The notes: generated from the sequence alone by a model not told the origin. A stretch of 44,622 nt of DNA from Rhizobium altiplani (GCF_001542405.1 NZ_LNCD01000001.1:76431-121052), one strand, 5' to 3'; shown: positions 16,321 to 25,016, counted from the first letter of the stretch. A program made the numbers and translations.

Positions 16321-17193
16321 TTGAGATTGCTGACGCGCCTTTTCCGGAGGTTTCTGGTTTTCTGTCTGGGTGTACTCAGCGTTTGGCTGATCGTCTTCGT
16401 TGTTTTCGATACTGCGGACCACAGGTTTCCATGGCTCGTTGCGGTGTGCCTCACATATGGCCTGGCTGCTTACGTCATTCTTCCGAACGTGGTCCGATTG
16501 TCCCTGAAGGTTCTTCATCGGGGGCTGATCCCCAGATACACGATCACGGCGGATGGCCTGCCCGGCGATCCTATAAATTTCGCCCTCATCGGTAATCTTC
16601 AACAACTACGCGAGGCCTTTGCCACGGCGGGCTGGACTACGGCCGACCATTTGGGGATCGCAAGCACGTTGCGAATGATACGCGCCTTCCTGATGAACTC
16701 TGCCTATCCCACCGCACCTTTCAGCACCTTCTATCTCTTTGGAAGACGGCAGGACATAGGATTCCAGGAACCCATCGACGATAGCCCCCGCAAGCGCCAT
16801 CACATCCGTTTCTGGGCCCTTAGTCTTGCCCATTCCGAGGACGACATGAGCACGGCGAGCTTCTGGCTGAATACCGACAGGCCATCGCCCGAGGAGCGCG
16901 TCCTGTGGGTTGGAGCGGGCACCAAAGATACCGGGCTTTCTCTGACTTGGCTGACATTCCAGGTCACACATAAGACCGATTCCGATACGAACGCCGAGCG
17001 CGACTACATAGTCAATGAACTGAGGGCAAAGCAAGTAATCGGGGAGGTCGCGCGGCACCAATCCGGCTCTCGTTTGAACACCGGAAAGGTCAACCATTAC
17101 ATTACCGATGGTGAGATCGCGTTTGCCACCTTGACTGTCAGTGTCAGGGGCGCCGGTCACGCCGGTGCCGTTGTCGGGCCGGATACACCCTGA
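16321..17193 (+). CDS. LssY C-terminal domain membrane protein
   Basis: 290 residues from TTG 16321, chosen because GAGGAG at 16307-16312 is eight bases upstream; GTG 16249 would add 24 arginine-rich residues without a good ribosome site. Two membrane helices come first (FLVFCLGVLSVWLIVFVVF and a following VCLTYGLAAYVILPNVV). A cytoplasmic or periplasmic domain with the LssY C-terminus pattern follows: GDPINFALIGNLQQLREAF, GWTTADHLGIAST, then DIGFQEPIDDSPRKRHHIRF. LssY-type proteins are associated with secretion or lipid phosphatase proteins, but this domain's function is unknown. There is no partner gene nearby. Confidence 0.75.
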   Translation: MRLLTRLFRRFLVFCLGVLSVWLIVFVVFDTADHRFPWLVAVCLTYGLAAYVILPNVVRLSLKVLHRGLIPRYTITADGLPGDPINFALIGNLQQLREAFATAGWTTADHLGIASTLRMIRAFLMNSAYPTAPFSTFYLFGRRQDIGFQEPIDDSPRKRHHIRFWALSLAHSEDDMSTASFWLNTDRPSPEERVLWVGAGTKDTGLSLTWLTFQVTHKTDSDTNAERDYIVNELRAKQVIGEVARHQSGSRLNTGKVNHYITDGEIAFATLTVSVRGAGHAGAVVGPDTP

Positions 17194-17360
17194 TCCGACC
17201 AACCAGACCGAATGAGTTCAAAGTGCCGGGCGCTCTTGATCGAGAGAAAGACCGAACTTGACTAAGACTTGACAAGAGAACAAAATGTGAACACACCTAA
17301 TTAACTTGACCGGTCGACTGCATTCTCCACGAGAGCGCCGTCGCGGCGACGGAGTTTCCC

Positions 17361-17687
17361 ATGCTAATGCGCGTTCAAAAACGGACCACGGAAACGGAAA
17401 CAGCCTTTAACGACTGGTGGTCGGCGCAATCCAGCGATTTTAAAGCGCTTCACAATATGGATGAACTCCTGCGTGGTTTCAAAGCTGGCTTTGCTGCCGG
17501 GCGGAGAAAGAAGGTTCGCCGCTTCACGTTCACTGCCGGTAAAATGAGGGTCACCGTCTGGGCCGCGAACCAGGCCACGGCAAAGGCCATGGCAATGAGG
17601 GAGGCAGACAAAAGAGCGCGGGCCATCGGTATTTCACCGCCAAAGGCTGGTTGGACATTGCGCATTGTTGGGATCGGCGCGCCGTGA
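17361..17687 (+). CDS. Small basic hypothetical protein
   Basis: 108 residues starting MLMRVQKRTTETETAFNDWW and ending WTLRIVGIGAP. The N-terminal half is helical with aromatic residues (FNDWWSAQSSDFKALHNMDELLRGFKAGFAAGRRKK). The second half alternates strand-like and helical segments (RRFTFTAGKMRVTVWAANQATAKAMAMREADKRARA). This pattern, with a helix rich in Ala/Lys that ends in PP, resembles many small phage- or plasmid-associated proteins, but I recognise no family. Its stop overlaps the GTG of the following gene (GTGA, 17684-17687), which suggests translational coupling. Confidence 0.55.
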   Translation: MLMRVQKRTTETETAFNDWWSAQSSDFKALHNMDELLRGFKAGFAAGRRKKVRRFTFTAGKMRVTVWAANQATAKAMAMREADKRARAIGISPPKAGWTLRIVGIGAP

Positions 17688-17902
17688 GTATCGACGGACG
17701 CAGCAGCGCGGCAGCAGCAACCATTCACTTGAACCATTGGTGTTCCGTTGCTGGCTGCGAGACATGGGGCGGTTTTGGCCATGCTTCATCGAAGTCGATT
17801 GAGACGCAATGGTGGTGCTGGGAGCACTATCCCTACAAACCTAGTGCAACGACAGCTGTTTTAGATGACCTTGCCACTCAGTTGCAGCAACCTGGCGACT
17901 GA
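17684..17902 (+). CDS. Small Cys/His/Trp-rich hypothetical protein
   Basis: 72 residues from GTG 17684 inside the GTGA overlap with the upstream stop. The centre has NHWCSVAGCETWGGFGHAS then ETQWWCWEHYPY: three cysteines and several histidines spaced like a zinc-binding motif (C-x4-C ... C-x2-H). This resembles very short zinc-finger-like proteins of mobile elements, but no family is named. The upstream partner is on the same message. An in-frame ATG further 5' would lie inside the upstream gene and is unlikely. Confidence 0.5.
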   Translation: MSIDGRSSAAAATIHLNHWCSVAGCETWGGFGHASSKSIETQWWCWEHYPYKPSATTAVLDDLATQLQQPGD

Positions 17903-18047
17903 CAATTTTCTCGTCGTTTCTTTTTTGCTGCTGCAACGAGTCATCGGACATCTCGACGGGTTAGCCGTGCCCGGTCGGCCATCAAGTCCATCGACCGACA
18001 ATGTTCGGCGCCCATCATGTACAAAATTCTGGGCGCGAACGGCCTTT

Positions 18048-18413
18048 ATGACCAATCAAATGAACAAATCAGGTATTACTGTGCCCCGTCAGAGAAGCTA
18101 CTCTAGAGTCACGCGCCAGGCCCTCACGATGCTCGGCAAGCTGATCCGCGTCGCCCGCGCCAAACGGGGCCTAACCGCGCAGGAACTGGCCGACCGCGCC
18201 GGCATCAGCCGTACAACGCTCTCCAGCATTGAAAAGGGCGCGCCGGGCCCTGAGATCGGTATCGTCTTCGAAGTCGCTTCGCTAGTCGGCGTTCGCCTGT
18301 TCGACTACGACGAGCGCACCCTAGAGATGCATAATGCCCGCCTCGACGAAAAACTGACCCTGCTGCCCAAGAGCGTCCGCTACGCCGTGAGGGAGGTCGA
18401 TGATGACTTCTAA
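18048..18413 (+). CDS. XRE-family antitoxin-like regulator (HipB type)
   Basis: 121 residues from ATG 18048 (MTNQMNKSGITVPRQRSYSR); starts at 18060 or 18129 are possible. The RSYSRVTRQALTMLGKLIRV segment followed by the helix-turn-helix KRGLTAQELADRAGISRTTL matches HipB-like regulators that precede hipA toxin genes. The C-terminus (VREVDDDF) overlaps the start of the next gene by 14 bases, again as in hipBA pairs. It would bind its own promoter and, in an intact module, neutralise HipA kinase. Here the toxin gene is broken, so it is an orphan antitoxin. Confidence 0.75.
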   Translation: MTNQMNKSGITVPRQRSYSRVTRQALTMLGKLIRVARAKRGLTAQELADRAGISRTTLSSIEKGAPGPEIGIVFEVASLVGVRLFDYDERTLEMHNARLDEKLTLLPKSVRYAVREVDDDF

Positions 18414-18591
18414 GGCGGATACTACCGAAGCCTTTGTCTGGAATAGGCTGCCGGGGGCGACGAAACCGGTGGTCGCGGGCCTCCTCGATCAGGACGGCGA
18501 TCGCCTGCTCTTCACCTATGGCGCCAGTTGCCGGCGCCGTAAGAGCGCCATTTCCCTCTATTCTCATTCGCTGCCGCCCGGGCTGCGCTGA
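18400..18591 (+). pseudogene. Truncated hipA toxin gene
   Basis: The frame starts at ATG 18400/18403 inside the antitoxin stop region. It reads TEAFVWNRLPGATKPVVAG, LLDQDGDRLLFTYGASC, then RRRKSAISLYSHSLPPGLR before TGA 18589-18591. This is the start of the HipA N-terminal subdomain (FxxLPGxxxPVVAGxL...xFxYG...ISLY). A full HipA has more than 400 residues including the kinase domain; only 63 are here and the downstream sequence shows no HipA in any frame. The toxin is therefore inactive. Confidence 0.65.
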
Positions 18592-18895
18592 TCGCCAACC
18601 GAGGCGTCCAGAGCTGAAACGCCCAGCCGGCTCAAAGGACGCGCTTGGCCGGGAGCCCTTCCCCACGAGCCCGCTGCTTGAGGTCGTTGTGGATACCTCG
18701 GGAGGCATACCGGGCACGAACTTGGATTTTCATGGGAGGTTCTCCCGTGAAACCGATCGCCATACTCAGACGCCTTCAGTTCGGCCGGCATGTCGCTAAT
18801 TGCTGATAAAAGGCACAGTTGCATAGAATTTTATCTATCGCGTTACATTCCTATGAAAGTTTCGGCGCTAGAACATCCAAAAGATCGCGGAATGG
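18592..18895. other. Gene-free stretch after the broken hipA
   Basis: No intact gene. On the minus strand about 18632-18722 a frame reads RARYASRGIHNDLKQRARGE, faintly like part of an IS3-family transposase, but too short to call. The right end probably holds the promoter of the tadE-like gene. Confidence 0.35.
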
Positions 18896-19480
18896 ATGCG
18901 AATGGGGTGTTTCGTGAGGGGACTTGTATTGACGCGCTTCCGCACCGCGGTGGACGGAGCGACCGCAGTCGAATTCGCAATCATCGCTCCCGTTCTTATT
19001 TTCCTGACATTCGCTATTGTCGAGTCCGGCATTGCCTTTGCTGCCGATATCGTTCTCAAAAACGCTACCTATGACGCAGCGAGGACCGGCCGAACGGGGT
19101 TTGTGTCGGAGAACTCGACACAGGATGCGACCGTAAAGGCGAAAATTCGCAACCAGGCGGGCGTATTCATGGATGCCGACAAGCTCGTCATCACCAGCCT
19201 GTCCTACAAGGGCTTCGATGCTCTCAAAAAGCCCGAGCCATTCACAGACAAGAACGGCAACGGCGTTCGCGACGATGGCGAAAACTTCACCGACGTCAAT
19301 GGGAACGGTGTCTACGACATCGACCAGGGGGCGAACGGCTACGGCGGTACGGCACAAGTCGTCCTCTACACCGTAACCTACCCGTGGACCTTCCACACTC
19401 CCGTCCTCAAGCAGCTCGTTGGCAACGACGGCACCGTCGAACTGACGGCAACAGCGGTGGTGCAGAATGAGCCGTACTGA
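18896..19480 (+). CDS. TadE-like pilus assembly protein with calcium-loop motifs
   Basis: 194 residues from ATG 18896; TTG 18929 with GAGGGGA six bases upstream is a strong alternative start. The TadE signature is at the N-terminus: DGATAVEFAIIAPVLIFLTF with the conserved Glu26, then a long hydrophobic helix. Two EF-hand-like loops follow: DKNGNGVRDDGE (118-129) and DVNGNGVYDIDQ (133-144), fitting DxNxNxxxDxxE in the first. TadE-type pseudopilins sit in the inner membrane and help assemble Flp pili or secrete proteins. Its 3' end overlaps the next gene by 14 bases. The rest of a tad locus (cpaB, tadA-D) is absent. Confidence 0.85.
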   Translation: MRMGCFVRGLVLTRFRTAVDGATAVEFAIIAPVLIFLTFAIVESGIAFAADIVLKNATYDAARTGRTGFVSENSTQDATVKAKIRNQAGVFMDADKLVITSLSYKGFDALKKPEPFTDKNGNGVRDDGENFTDVNGNGVYDIDQGANGYGGTAQVVLYTVTYPWTFHTPVLKQLVGNDGTVELTATAVVQNEPY

Positions 19481-20060
19481 CCTGATCTCCAAGCCCTTGC
19501 GCGTTCTCTCTTCCATAGCTCGTCGGCTGGCGGTAAACGAGGAGGGCGTTGCAGGCATCGAAATGGCGATCATCACGCCCGTGCTGCTACTCCTTCTCTG
19601 CGGCGGCAGCGAAATCAGCCTCTATGCCCGCTCGCACTTCCAGACAGCGCAGATGGCATCGACGGTAGCGGATGCGGTTGCGCGATACGAAGCGATCACG
19701 TCGTCGGACATCACTTCGATCTTTTCGGTTTCATCCGAGGTCATGGGAAACGAAGACTTCAAGGAGAACGGCTACGTGATCCTGACGTCGGTTTCCCGCA
19801 CGGGCGGCGCGGCACCGGTCGTTGCGTGGCAGTGCAAAGGCGGCTCTGACGCCCAGACGAGCAAGATCGGTGTCGTCACCAAGGCCGCCACACTTCCGGG
19901 CAACCTCACCCTCGATGCGACCGACAATGTGATCGTCGCCGAGGTCTTCTATCGCTACACCCCGCTATTTTCCAATTTTATGCCGGTCGAGACGCAACTC
20001 TACAAGACAGCGGTCTTTCGCCCCCGTCTCGGCAGCCTCACGAGCGCGCCCGGTTGCTAG
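19467..20060 (+). CDS. TadE/TadF-like pilus assembly protein
   Basis: 197 residues. An N-terminal amphipathic segment (RRLAVNEEGVAGIEMAIITP) carries the GxxxxE motif of TadE/TadF pseudopilins, followed by a membrane helix (VLLLLLCGGSEISLYARS). The rest is periplasmic, beta-rich and ends in RPRLGSLTSAPGC. It overlaps the upstream tadE-like gene by 14 bases and precedes tadG by 22 bases, so the three form one operon. A single cysteine pair is present (WQCKGG ... APGC). Confidence 0.8.
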   Translation: MSRTDLISKPLRVLSSIARRLAVNEEGVAGIEMAIITPVLLLLLCGGSEISLYARSHFQTAQMASTVADAVARYEAITSSDITSIFSVSSEVMGNEDFKENGYVILTSVSRTGGAAPVVAWQCKGGSDAQTSKIGVVTKAATLPGNLTLDATDNVIVAEVFYRYTPLFSNFMPVETQLYKTAVFRPRLGSLTSAPGC

Positions 20061-20082
20061 TCCACAAGGAAAGGATGATCCA

Positions 20083-21456
20083 ATGTCGTTGATGTCCATG
20101 ATCTCCCGCTTCCGCAAGGCCGAGGAAGGTGCCGTCCTCCCCTTCGTCGGCATCGTCAGCCTGGCGCTGATCGGGGCAACGGGGTTCGGCATCGACGCGG
20201 CCCGCCTGATGCTTCTCCATTCGAGCCTTCAGCGCGCCATCGACGCCGGCGCTCTTTCGACCGTTGCCAAGCTGGACACCGCCACCATCGACGTGGAGCT
20301 GCGAAAGTTTGCGGTCGCCAATTTCAACAATGGGGAGATTGGCGGGACGCTCGACAGCCTGACCTGGACCATTAGCTCGGACAACAAGACACTGACCGTC
20401 AAGGCATCGGCCAGCGCTCCCGCGACGTTGATGAAAATCCTCGGCGTCCAGACGATCAGCACCAGCGCGGAAAGCGTCATCGAACGATCGACCAATGGCC
20501 TTGAACTGGCACTTGTTCTCGACAACACCGGCTCCATGTCCGGAACGCCGCTCGAGAGCCTCAAGTCTGCGGCCAACACCCTGGTGAACATCCTCTATGG
20601 CGACGACGCAGTTGCCGAGAACCTCTATGTGGGCATCGTTCCGTTCTCGCAGTCGGTCAATGTCGGCACGAGCCATGCCGGCTGGATGAAATCGGGCTCC
20701 ATCGCCGCGCACGATTGGGGATCGACATCAACGGGTGGCTCATGGGGTGGCTGCGTCGAGGCGCAGGCCGTCAAGGCCGACGACATTTCTGACGCGGTTC
20801 CCTCCAGCAAGCCAATCACGCCCTACTACTGGCCAGACGGCACGGATAACAACTGGATCAGAAAGGGTAAATACTCCGACCCTCTCACCACGTCCCTCGG
20901 CCCCAACAAGAACTGCCCCGCCGAAGTGACGCGCCTGACGCCCAAGAAAGCAACGGTTGTTGCCGCCATCGCGGCAATGAAGGCGGTGGGCAACACCCAC
21001 ATCAATTTCGGGGCCGTGTGGGGCTGGCGGATGCTGTCTCCCAAATGGCGTGGCCTCTGGGGCGGCGACATGTCGACCTACAATCTGCCTCTCGACTACT
21101 ACTCGAAGAACATGAACAAGGCGGCAGTCATCATGACCGACGGCGAGAACACGATGTCGGCAAACGTCTACAGCGCTTATGGCTGGCTGGCCGACAAGAA
21201 ACTTGGGACGAGCAACGAGACGGCCGCGGAGACGGAACTCGACAACCGTCTGTCCTCGGTCTGCACGGCGATGAAGAACTCCGGCATCATCATTTACACG
21301 ATCGCCTTCAATGGGCCCAGCGAAGCCACCCAGGACCTCCTGCGCAACTGCGCCAGCCAGAACGCCTTCTTCTTCAACTCGCCGACAACGGCCGCGCTTC
21401 AGTCGGCCTTCAAGCAGATCGGGGATTCACTCTCCAACCTCCGTGTCAGCAAATAG
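20083..21456 (+). CDS. TadG-like protein with von Willebrand A domain
   Basis: 457 residues. A TadG/Flp assembly N-terminus (KAEEGAVLPFVGIVSLALIG then GFGIDAARLMLLHSSLQRAIDAG) with a membrane helix comes first. A von Willebrand factor A domain follows, whose metal site reads LVLDNTGSMSG (DxTxS form of DxSxS) with a later IMTDGENTM. Many aromatic residues lie in a long insert (YYWPDGTDNNWIRKG). It is anchored in the inner membrane and probably binds partners outside. Last gene of the three-gene tad-like operon. Confidence 0.85.
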   Translation: MSLMSMISRFRKAEEGAVLPFVGIVSLALIGATGFGIDAARLMLLHSSLQRAIDAGALSTVAKLDTATIDVELRKFAVANFNNGEIGGTLDSLTWTISSDNKTLTVKASASAPATLMKILGVQTISTSAESVIERSTNGLELALVLDNTGSMSGTPLESLKSAANTLVNILYGDDAVAENLYVGIVPFSQSVNVGTSHAGWMKSGSIAAHDWGSTSTGGSWGGCVEAQAVKADDISDAVPSSKPITPYYWPDGTDNNWIRKGKYSDPLTTSLGPNKNCPAEVTRLTPKKATVVAAIAAMKAVGNTHINFGAVWGWRMLSPKWRGLWGGDMSTYNLPLDYYSKNMNKAAVIMTDGENTMSANVYSAYGWLADKKLGTSNETAAETELDNRLSSVCTAMKNSGIIIYTIAFNGPSEATQDLLRNCASQNAFFFNSPTTAALQSAFKQIGDSLSNLRVSK

Positions 21457-21733
21457 AAATCGTGCGATAGTGTCGAATGCCTCTCCATCAGACGCGGATC
21501 CACATGTCCGACTGTAGGAAACAGATGCTGTCTGCCGATAGGCACTCTTCACCACTGAGAGCAACACGGTCACATCTTCGGCTGTGTTATCCGGCTGTCC
21601 CTTTGGCAAGATCGTCCTGATCAGTGTTGGAGCGGATCGACGTAAGTCGAGGTGGCATCCTATAGTTGCGGTTGGGAAGCTCTGCTACCGGGAAGTCCAA
21701 AGCCTTAGTTGCAAAACGCGATACTGCGGCGCG

Positions 21734-22030
21734 TTAGAGGGAGTCTCCAATCCAATCTTCGTGACCATGACGGATACGGATCACGAGAACGCTCCCATCA
21801 TCGTTGATCCGATAGATTACCAGGTGAGCCTTGAATGTATGGATTCTGACAGGCGGCGAAATCTCATGGCGCTCACGCGTCATTCGAGGACTCGCGGCTA
21901 TGAGATCGAGCACATCAAAAAGCTCATCGTGATATCGTTTGGCGGCCAAGGATCCGAAGTTGCGGATACCTTGTTCGGCGATTGAGACGATATCCTCTTC
22001 CGCTTCAACAGAGAGCCTGAATGGCATCAA
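21734..22030 (-). CDS. parE: ParE/RelE-superfamily toxin
   Basis: 98 residues, starting MMPFRLSVEAEEDIVSIAEQ. The layout (beta1 RLSVEAEEDI, two helices with NFGSLAAKRYHDELFDVLDL, then PRMTRERHEISPPVRIHTFKAHLVIYRI) is the ParE fold. The VYRI strand and the final RHGHEDW are typical. Its ATG overlaps the stop of the antitoxin gene by 4 bases, so it is coupled to it. ParE toxins poison DNA gyrase. Confidence 0.85.
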   Translation of the reverse strand: MMPFRLSVEAEEDIVSIAEQGIRNFGSLAAKRYHDELFDVLDLIAASPRMTRERHEISPPVRIHTFKAHLVIYRINDDGSVLVIRIRHGHEDWIGDSL

Positions 22031-22281
22031 TCACGTCTGCGGGTGATCTCGGCACGCGCAACGGCAGCGGAAAACAACTCGTCCTTCGAACGGCCTCCTT
22101 CGCCGCTTTTGATTCCGTCATCGACGAAACGTTGCATCTCCGCAATTTTGTTAGTCCGGGCCTGGTCTCTGCGGATAAGGTCTCGAACGTAGTCACTCGC
22201 GTTCGAGTATCGACCGGTCTTGGCTTGCGCTTCGACCCAGTCTTTCATCGGGTCCGGCAGGGATACATTCATGGTTGCCAT
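22027..22281 (-). CDS. parD: ParD-family antitoxin (ribbon-helix-helix)
   Basis: 84 residues. Starting MATMNVSLPDPMKDWVEAQA, it has the ribbon (MNVSLPD) and two helices (KDWVEAQAKTGRYSNASDYV, RDLIRRDQART) of CopG/ParD proteins, followed by a disordered acidic C-terminus that binds the toxin. It is first in the operon, as expected, and overlaps parE by 4 bases. It would repress its own promoter, somewhere upstream of 22281. Confidence 0.88.
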   Translation of the reverse strand: MATMNVSLPDPMKDWVEAQAKTGRYSNASDYVRDLIRRDQARTNKIAEMQRFVDDGIKSGEGGRSKDELFSAAVARAEITRRRD

Positions 22282-23094
22282 TAGAGTCTCCTTGAGGTCT
22301 CAGGCTACCCTGTGATGGCAAAGTTTGTCAAACTATTGAAGCCCACTAAGAAAGCTCCTGAAAGGGGTTCTGCGATTGGCGGCCTAACCCCAACTGCAAG
22401 TCCAGCGCATTCCGCGGCCAGGACGGCGACAAGAAAGGTCGCGGCCACAGGAATGCGTAAAGGTCATTGCGGTTCGCCCACGTCCACTGCCGCGCGGAAA
22501 TTGCCTCGCGTGCAGCGATGTGAGCGTCCGCGGGGCAGGTGCCTGAGCTTGCCTTTTGAGTTTTTGTCGGTGGGGTGACTGGGTTTTTAATTGTGCGTTT
22601 TGCGGGTGCTGTTATTGCCACGCAAAGACCGTCTCGTTCTTGGTAATTTTGGGCACAGACGAGCGGGCAGATCCTGATCTTCTGCATGCGAAGTTGCTCA
22701 AGGACCACCGATTCTTGACCCATGTGTGTCAAAGCCTCTTGCGCGATTTGCAATGCGTTCGCGCCGAGGGCTACGCCGCACGCCTTCTCATCGTTCCCGG
22801 CGCCATCAACCCCTACGGCAGGCACGTTGCTGATCCGATCACAACCGCCTCGATCTCGACTCCGTTTCCGTAAATTCTGCAAAGGCGTCTCGATCGCACT
22901 TTCGACGTGGCGTGGTTGGTAAAGCAAGAAGCAGGGACGCAATCGCAATGCACGAGGAGACGAATGGGTAAGTGCCGTCTCGCGAGTTTCATGCCGACAT
23001 CAACGGCGCAAACACCAGGTGATTGCCGTGGAACTCCAAGTCACTGGCCAGGCAATCCGGCATGCCATTGGTCCCGGTGCGCTCCCCAATAAGC
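22282..23094. other. Long region without a confident gene
   Basis: A 600-base minus-strand frame (22346-22948) is open but shows mixed composition and no good ribosome site. A small minus-strand hydrophobic frame (22305-22448, GTG start, MAATFLVAVLAAECAGLAVG) ends 24 bases before parD and could be a remnant of a membrane protein. I see no terminator, repeat or RNA gene. Confidence 0.4.
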
Positions 23095-23592
23095 TTATGC
23101 TTCCGTCCAGCTGGAGAACGTGGCAGCCTGCCCCAGCCGAATTCCGGCTTCTGACCGCAGTTCCCAGACGAGCCCGTCCTCCATCCAAAAATGCGCGCCG
23201 GACTTGCGAACTCTAAGCCCACGATAATTCGCGATAAATCCTTGCCGTGCGACTGCATCGAGAAGTGCCTGGCGCGCCAGTCGATCCGGAGCTTCAGCAG
23301 ATAATCGAGAAGGTAATTTCGTAAACTCGTCCCACGAGTATCCGAAACATCGCTGTGCCGTGAGATTTGCATAAATGAACCGAGGATCCGGCTCGGTATT
23401 GTGAGCGACAACCACAAAAGGGGCGTCAAGGTAGAGCCATTCGGCTCCCTGCCCTGGCTCAACAAGCGGTCGGCCGACAGCACGCAGAAAGCTTTGCGCA
23501 AGGAGTTCGAAGAAGGCTTGACTGGTTGAAGGCTCATCAGGCGACATTTGGCTATCCTTACTCCCGTTTGGGCTCTTGTTGAGGCGCGCCAT
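23095..23592 (-). CDS. MEKHLA-domain protein
   Basis: 165 residues from ATG 23590-23592; an open extension to 23724 exists but would overlap the divergent gene. The C-terminal part is a PAS-like MEKHLA domain: LYLDAPFVVVAHNTEPDPRF, IYANLTAQRCFGYSWDEFTK, LPSRLSAEAPDRLARQALLD and a GLVWELRSEAG end. The conserved YANxxAxxxFGYxWDE block is clear. Such small proteins occur singly in bacteria and the domain is a sensor-like fold without a catalytic part here. No ligand is known. Confidence 0.85.
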   Translation of the reverse strand: MARLNKSPNGSKDSQMSPDEPSTSQAFFELLAQSFLRAVGRPLVEPGQGAEWLYLDAPFVVVAHNTEPDPRFIYANLTAQRCFGYSWDEFTKLPSRLSAEAPDRLARQALLDAVARQGFIANYRGLRVRKSGAHFWMEDGLVWELRSEAGIRLGQAATFSSWTEA

Positions 23593-23695
23593 GATGCCGC
23601 CGACTTTGACACCAAGAACCAGGATAAGGTCGCTGGTGTGTGATCCGGCCACCTTAAGCAATTTTTCAAATCCACTACCCGATATCGGAGTTGCA

Positions 23696-24040
23696 ATGAA
23701 AACGATACTTACCTGGGCAGTCATGGCCTCTTGCGGCGTTGCCGCTCTATTGCCGATGGCAGCGCCTGCGTCTGCCCAGGAGTGGCGAAGGCCACATTAT
23801 GACGATCCGCCGCCTCCACCGCGACGCCATCACCATCACGACAATGGCGCCGCGATTGCCGGTGGTCTGGCTGCCGGCGTCATCGGTGGGTTGATCGGTG
23901 GCGCGATCGTAAACAACAGCGAGCCGCGCTACATCGATCCGCCGCCTCCACCACCGCCGCGTTGCTGGTTCGAAGACCGGCGGGTGCCGAATGCCTACGA
24001 TGGTGGATGGCATATGGAGAGCATGCGCGTTTGCCAGTAG
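23696..24040 (+). CDS. Small exported protein with glycine zipper
   Basis: 114 residues from ATG 23696 with GGAG six bases upstream. A signal peptide (MKTILTWAVMASCGVAALLP, then MAAPASAQE with an AQA-like cleavage site) precedes a Pro/His-rich segment, then a glycine zipper (AIAGGLAAGVIGGLIGGAIV) and a second Pro-rich segment. The tail has Cys residues (PPRCWFEDRRVPNAYDGGW ... VCQ). The pattern matches small periplasmic or outer-membrane-associated rhizobial proteins with a glycine zipper. The function is unknown. It is divergent from the MEKHLA gene. Confidence 0.75.
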   Translation: MKTILTWAVMASCGVAALLPMAAPASAQEWRRPHYDDPPPPPRRHHHHDNGAAIAGGLAAGVIGGLIGGAIVNNSEPRYIDPPPPPPPRCWFEDRRVPNAYDGGWHMESMRVCQ

Positions 24041-24275
24041 CAATTGGCTGATGTTTCTCAGGTCTCAGCGCCTCGTTGCAACGTCAACGTGGCGCTGGCC
24101 ACGGCCTTGGCGAGGACTGCAAACGGGTGTGAGCTTGAAAACTACTCATTCGCCAAGGCGAAGTTTCAATCCCGCTGGTTTCTCGTTCAGTGTTGATCGG
24201 TCATGTCGGCCTTCGCTGGCGGCCCAAAGGTTCAACGAGGATGACAGCCTTAAGCTGAGGGATGCAGCCGGACGG

Positions 24276-25016
24276 TCATGCGGAAATGAAAACGGCATCT
24301 CCAACACGGACAACCCCTGGCTCGTTGGGTCGGCAGTAGACGCCCATGTTGCGGTTACCAAACTTCATCACATTTCGGAGGATTTCCGGATCGTTCTCCA
24401 GTCCGTCCTGAGCGATGATCGTAAACCCGCATCGTTTGGTCGGTGCAATCACCGTTGCGCGGACATGTCCGAGACGGACAGGTGCATCGACCCACTGCAA
24501 TTCGGCGAAGCCGGAGAGATCCGGCTCGGTTTCAAGAAAAATGTTCGGGCGAAATCTGCGCCGGTCGGGATCTCCGTTGGGATGGATGGCCTTCAATTGG
24601 TCGACCGACGCGCTTGTCAGAAGGTGAAGCGGTGAAACGTCATACCGGTCGATGGCGAAGTTGGTTCGATCATCCGCCGGCCTTGCGCGTTCATAGGGCT
24701 TTACAGTTACCTCGAACTCGAAGAACCCCGTGAGAGCTTCCGTCAGCCCCGGCGCATCGACGGACAGCCAGTCGTGGCCCGGCAACTTGATTTCCACGGT
24801 GCCATCCCAGATGGTCCTCGATCTGACGAAGATCGCTTTCTGCCATCGCTTGTCGCGCTCAGGATGAGCAGCGACACCCGTCGCTGCATCAACGAGCGCA
24901 AGCCGGCGATCGCCGACGACACCGGTCGCCGTGACCTCGCATTGCTCGATCAGTTCGCCTGCGGTGGAACTGACTGGGTAGCGCCACAACTCGCTGATTG
25001 TTCCGACCTTGCGCAT
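24276..25016 (-). CDS. MOSC domain protein
   Basis: 246 residues. An N-terminal MOSC beta-barrel domain (MRKVGTISELWRYPVSSTAG ... GVVGDRRLALVD) leads to the main MOSC part with the invariant cysteine (Cys196, TKRCGFTI) that carries sulfur or contacts molybdenum. MOSC proteins are accessory sulfur carriers or members of the mARC/YcbX group that reduce N-hydroxylated compounds. YcbX-type members also need a ferredoxin, which is not fused here. The gene begins with no gap after the AraC stop, so it is the last gene of the long betaine-type operon. Confidence 0.85.
   Translation of the reverse strand: MRKVGTISELWRYPVSSTAGELIEQCEVTATGVVGDRRLALVDAATGVAAHPERDKRWQKAIFVRSRTIWDGTVEIKLPGHDWLSVDAPGLTEALTGFFEFEVTVKPYERARPADDRTNFAIDRYDVSPLHLLTSASVDQLKAIHPNGDPDRRRFRPNIFLETEPDLSGFAELQWVDAPVRLGHVRATVIAPTKRCGFTIIAQDGLENDPEILRNVMKFGNRNMGVYCRPNEPGVVRVGDAVFISA

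Noticed and set aside
18632..18722. Minus-strand fragment resembling an IS3 transposase (RYASRGIHNDL)
   Set aside because: Only about 28 residues, no inverted repeats or second ORF, and the resemblance is loose.
22346..22948. 200-residue minus-strand frame
   Set aside because: No convincing start or family; composition changes along its length, so it may be a chance frame.
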